Positions 5,494-6,758 of a DNA stretch of 6,758 bases are shown one piece after another. This DNA is from JAZSQT01 sp045538075 (GTDB taxonomy: Bacteria > Chrysiogenota > Deferribacteres > Deferribacterales > Mucispirillaceae): contig JAZSQT010000083.1 in assembly GCA_045538075.1 (NCBI GenBank), forward strand, positions 1 through 6,758, given 5' to 3'. A model generated the notes under the pieces. That model saw only the letters and a list, made by a program, of their open reading frames with translations, was not told the DNA's origin and ran no database searches. How positions within the stretch are numbered: the stretch's first letter is position 1; the number at the start of each line of letters is the position of its first letter. Both the position numbers and the translations under genes were made by a program.

Positions 5494-5499
5494 AGGAGG
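5494..5499 (+). promoter_or_regulatory. Shine-Dalgarno that decides the parA start
   Basis: AGGAGG at 5494-5499 lies 5 nt before ATG 5505. An in-frame ATG at 5451 would overlap the previous gene and add 18 residues not expected before the ParA core, which normally begins a few residues ahead of the first strand (KVITFSAIKGG). Confidence 0.85.
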
Positions 5500-5504
5500 A
5501 AATA

Positions 5505-6263
5505 ATGAAAGTAATAACGTTTTCAGCAATAAAAGGTGGAGTAGGTAAGAGTAGTTTAGCTATTATGGTGGCGAATTATTTGCGTTGTATAGGTAAAAAG
5601 GTTTTAGTAATAGATGCAGACCCTCAAAATTCTACAACATTTTATTATATTCCAGATACTGCAGACTATAATAACAATGTAGTTGGTAATATAGCAAATA
5701 TTATAAGAGGAAATGATATTAACAGTAATATATTAGAAGTTAAGGGTTTAAATAATTTATCAATTATTCCTTCATCGTTAGAGTTATTAACATGTTATAA
5801 TATTCCACGTAATTGTATTAAAGAAAAATTACAAGGTTTAGATTATGATTATTGTATAATAGATACAGCTCCCACATACGATAATTTAACATTATCAGTA
5901 TTAGAGGCAACAGATATAATAATAACACCAATTCAGTTTTCTGGATTTGATTACAAAAGTGCAATATTTTATCAAGATTTATTAAAAGAATTATCTTTTT
6001 ATGATAAATGGAAAATATTAATTAATCGTTTTAAGTCTTTAAGAATTGGTGGTTCTCTTGCAGCAGAGTATTTGACATTGTTTAATAATTCGTTTAAACA
6101 TAATTTATTAAATACAAGGATACCAGATACATCATTAATGAAACAATATATAGACACTGGAATAAAATTAACTCCAGCAAAGAATAAAATAACACTTTAT
6201 GAAAGTATAATTTCTTTTATAAAAGAGATTACAAATGAAAAAAGTGTTCCATTAGCATTTTAA
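5505..6263 (+). CDS. parA: ParA-family partition ATPase
   Basis: This 252-residue protein is a deviant Walker ATPase that segregates low-copy plasmids. It binds nucleoid DNA in its ATP form and is released by its ParB-type partner. Visible motifs are the deviant Walker A KGGVGKSS (10-17; K10 signature lysine, K15), the A' motif VLVIDADPQNS (33-43; D37, D39), and Walker B CIIDTAP (117-123; D120). The end of the domain shows IPDTSLMKQYIDTGIKLT (206-223), typical of ParA. The protein lacks an N-terminal DNA-binding HTH, so it is the short, plasmid type Ib/chromosomal-like form, and autoregulation would rest with the partner. A strong AGGAGG fixes the start. Its presence argues for a plasmid-like state of the element. 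Confidence 0.93.
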   Translation: MKVITFSAIKGGVGKSSLAIMVANYLRCIGKKVLVIDADPQNSTTFYYIPDTADYNNNVVGNIANIIRGNDINSNILEVKGLNNLSIIPSSLELLTCYNIPRNCIKEKLQGLDYDYCIIDTAPTYDNLTLSVLEATDIIITPIQFSGFDYKSAIFYQDLLKELSFYDKWKILINRFKSLRIGGSLAAEYLTLFNNSFKHNLLNTRIPDTSLMKQYIDTGIKLTPAKNKITLYESIISFIKEITNEKSVPLAF

Positions 6264-6273
6264 ATTAACTATT

Positions 6274-6309
6274 TAACTTATGTATTCTTGTTTTAGAATA
6301 CATAAGTTA
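6274..6309. promoter_or_regulatory. 15-bp-arm inverted repeat between parA and the next gene
   Basis: TAACTTATGTATTCT (6274-6288) and its exact complement (6295-6309) flank a 6-nt loop TGTTTT. No T tract follows on the plus strand, so it is a poor intrinsic terminator. It could be a centromere or operator for the partner protein, or an RNA hairpin that lowers or protects the downstream message. The location directly after parA favours a partition-related site, but this is inference. Confidence 0.6.
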
Positions 6310-6343
6310 TGAAAATAAATAGAGTATAAAAGGTATTAAATTT

Positions 6344-6758
6344 ATGTCTAAATTAAAGTTTACACAAGCAAAAGAACTGAATAATAATTCTATTAAGGTA
6401 AATTCTAAAAATATTTTAATATCAAATAGAAGGGATATATTAGATAGTGAAATAATAGATACAGTATTAGAAATTCTACCTGATTATATAAAAAAACGAG
6501 GAGAAGGTAGTAAAGCAAAGTATATAAGTGAGAGATTTCCATTTATTTCTATAAGTAAAGCTAAAAAACTTTCATTGATTTTAGAAAAAGCATCTAAAAA
6601 GGATTTAGATAGCATAAGAGATAATAAAGATACAGTTAGTAGTATTTATAATAAATTACTAATAAAAAAGAATAATATTAAACAGCTTAAATATGTAGAA
6701 AATAAAGAAAATTACTCAGTTAAATATGATAAGAAAGGTATTTTTTATTATAAAAATA
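6344..6758 (+). CDS. ParB-position DNA-binding protein, partial (cut by window edge)
   Basis: An open frame starts at ATG 6344, preceded by AAAAGG (about 6328-6333), and runs without a stop to the window end, giving 138 complete codons. By position it should be the ParA partner. The visible part lacks the canonical ParB N-terminal CTPase motifs (no GERRxxA). Residues about 57-110 look like a KorB/ParB-type helix-turn-helix: AKYISERFPFISISKAKKLS (58-77), then a helix, then DLDSIRDNKDTVSSIYNKLL (87-106), which resembles the 'I..GK.SI...Y..L' end of ParB HTH domains. The protein is basic (many Lys). The rest is outside the window, so family and length are open. Confidence 0.65.
   Translation, partial: MSKLKFTQAKELNNNSIKVNSKNILISNRRDILDSEIIDTVLEILPDYIKKRGEGSKAKYISERFPFISISKAKKLSLILEKASKKDLDSIRDNKDTVSSIYNKLLIKKNNIKQLKYVENKENYSVKYDKKGIFYYKN

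Noticed and set aside
6274..6309. Rho-independent terminator after parA, or a hairpin telomere
   Set aside because: No T tract follows the hairpin on the plus strand, and the arms are far shorter than telomere-resolvase palindromes; a site for the partition partner or an mRNA hairpin is more likely.

Overview
The window is very A+T rich (roughly three quarters A+T by eye). Genes are tightly packed and mostly preceded by strong Shine-Dalgarno sequences (AAGGAG, GGAGG). The standard bacterial code fits: TGA is used as a stop at 1736-1738 and Trp is encoded by TGG. This suggests a low-GC host such as a spirochaete, fusobacterium or clostridium; the sequence alone does not decide between them. 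The gene content is that of a temperate phage, most likely one whose prophage is kept as a plasmid (a phage-plasmid), because a lysogeny switch, a replication module and a parA-type partition module sit side by side.

Layout. Positions 1-347 have no gene. They hold a good promoter (12-40), seven 11-bp direct repeats ending in TTATCTAA in two clusters (54-75 and 143-197), and a 41-bp perfect palindrome acting as a bidirectional terminator (253-293). Next comes a leftward XRE-family repressor (348-797). It is divergent from a rightward run of genes that starts with a Cro-like protein (928-1131). The 130-bp gap between them carries TTAAC/GTTAA half-sites, including an 8+8 bp palindrome at 837-856.

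The rightward operon, with short gaps or overlaps, encodes: Cro-like protein; BRO-N antirepressor-like protein; small HTH protein; archaeo-eukaryotic-type primase with a C-terminal zinc finger; an unknown 89-residue protein; SF3-type helicase; sigma-70-like protein; ParA ATPase; and a ParB-position protein cut by the right edge. A 15-bp-arm hairpin lies between parA and the last gene.

How the parts may work together (inference): the repressor and Cro-like protein compete at the TTAAC/GTTAA operators, and the BRO-N protein may relieve repression. The primase and helicase start replication, perhaps at the iteron region. ParA and its partner segregate the plasmid form, using either the iterons or the 6274-6309 palindrome as centromere. 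The sigma-like protein may switch on a later set of genes.

Most notable are the iteron array with its own promoter and terminator, the primase/orf89/helicase genes lying in one reading frame separated only by single TAA codons, and two tandem duplications inside orf89, one of which sets its stop codon.
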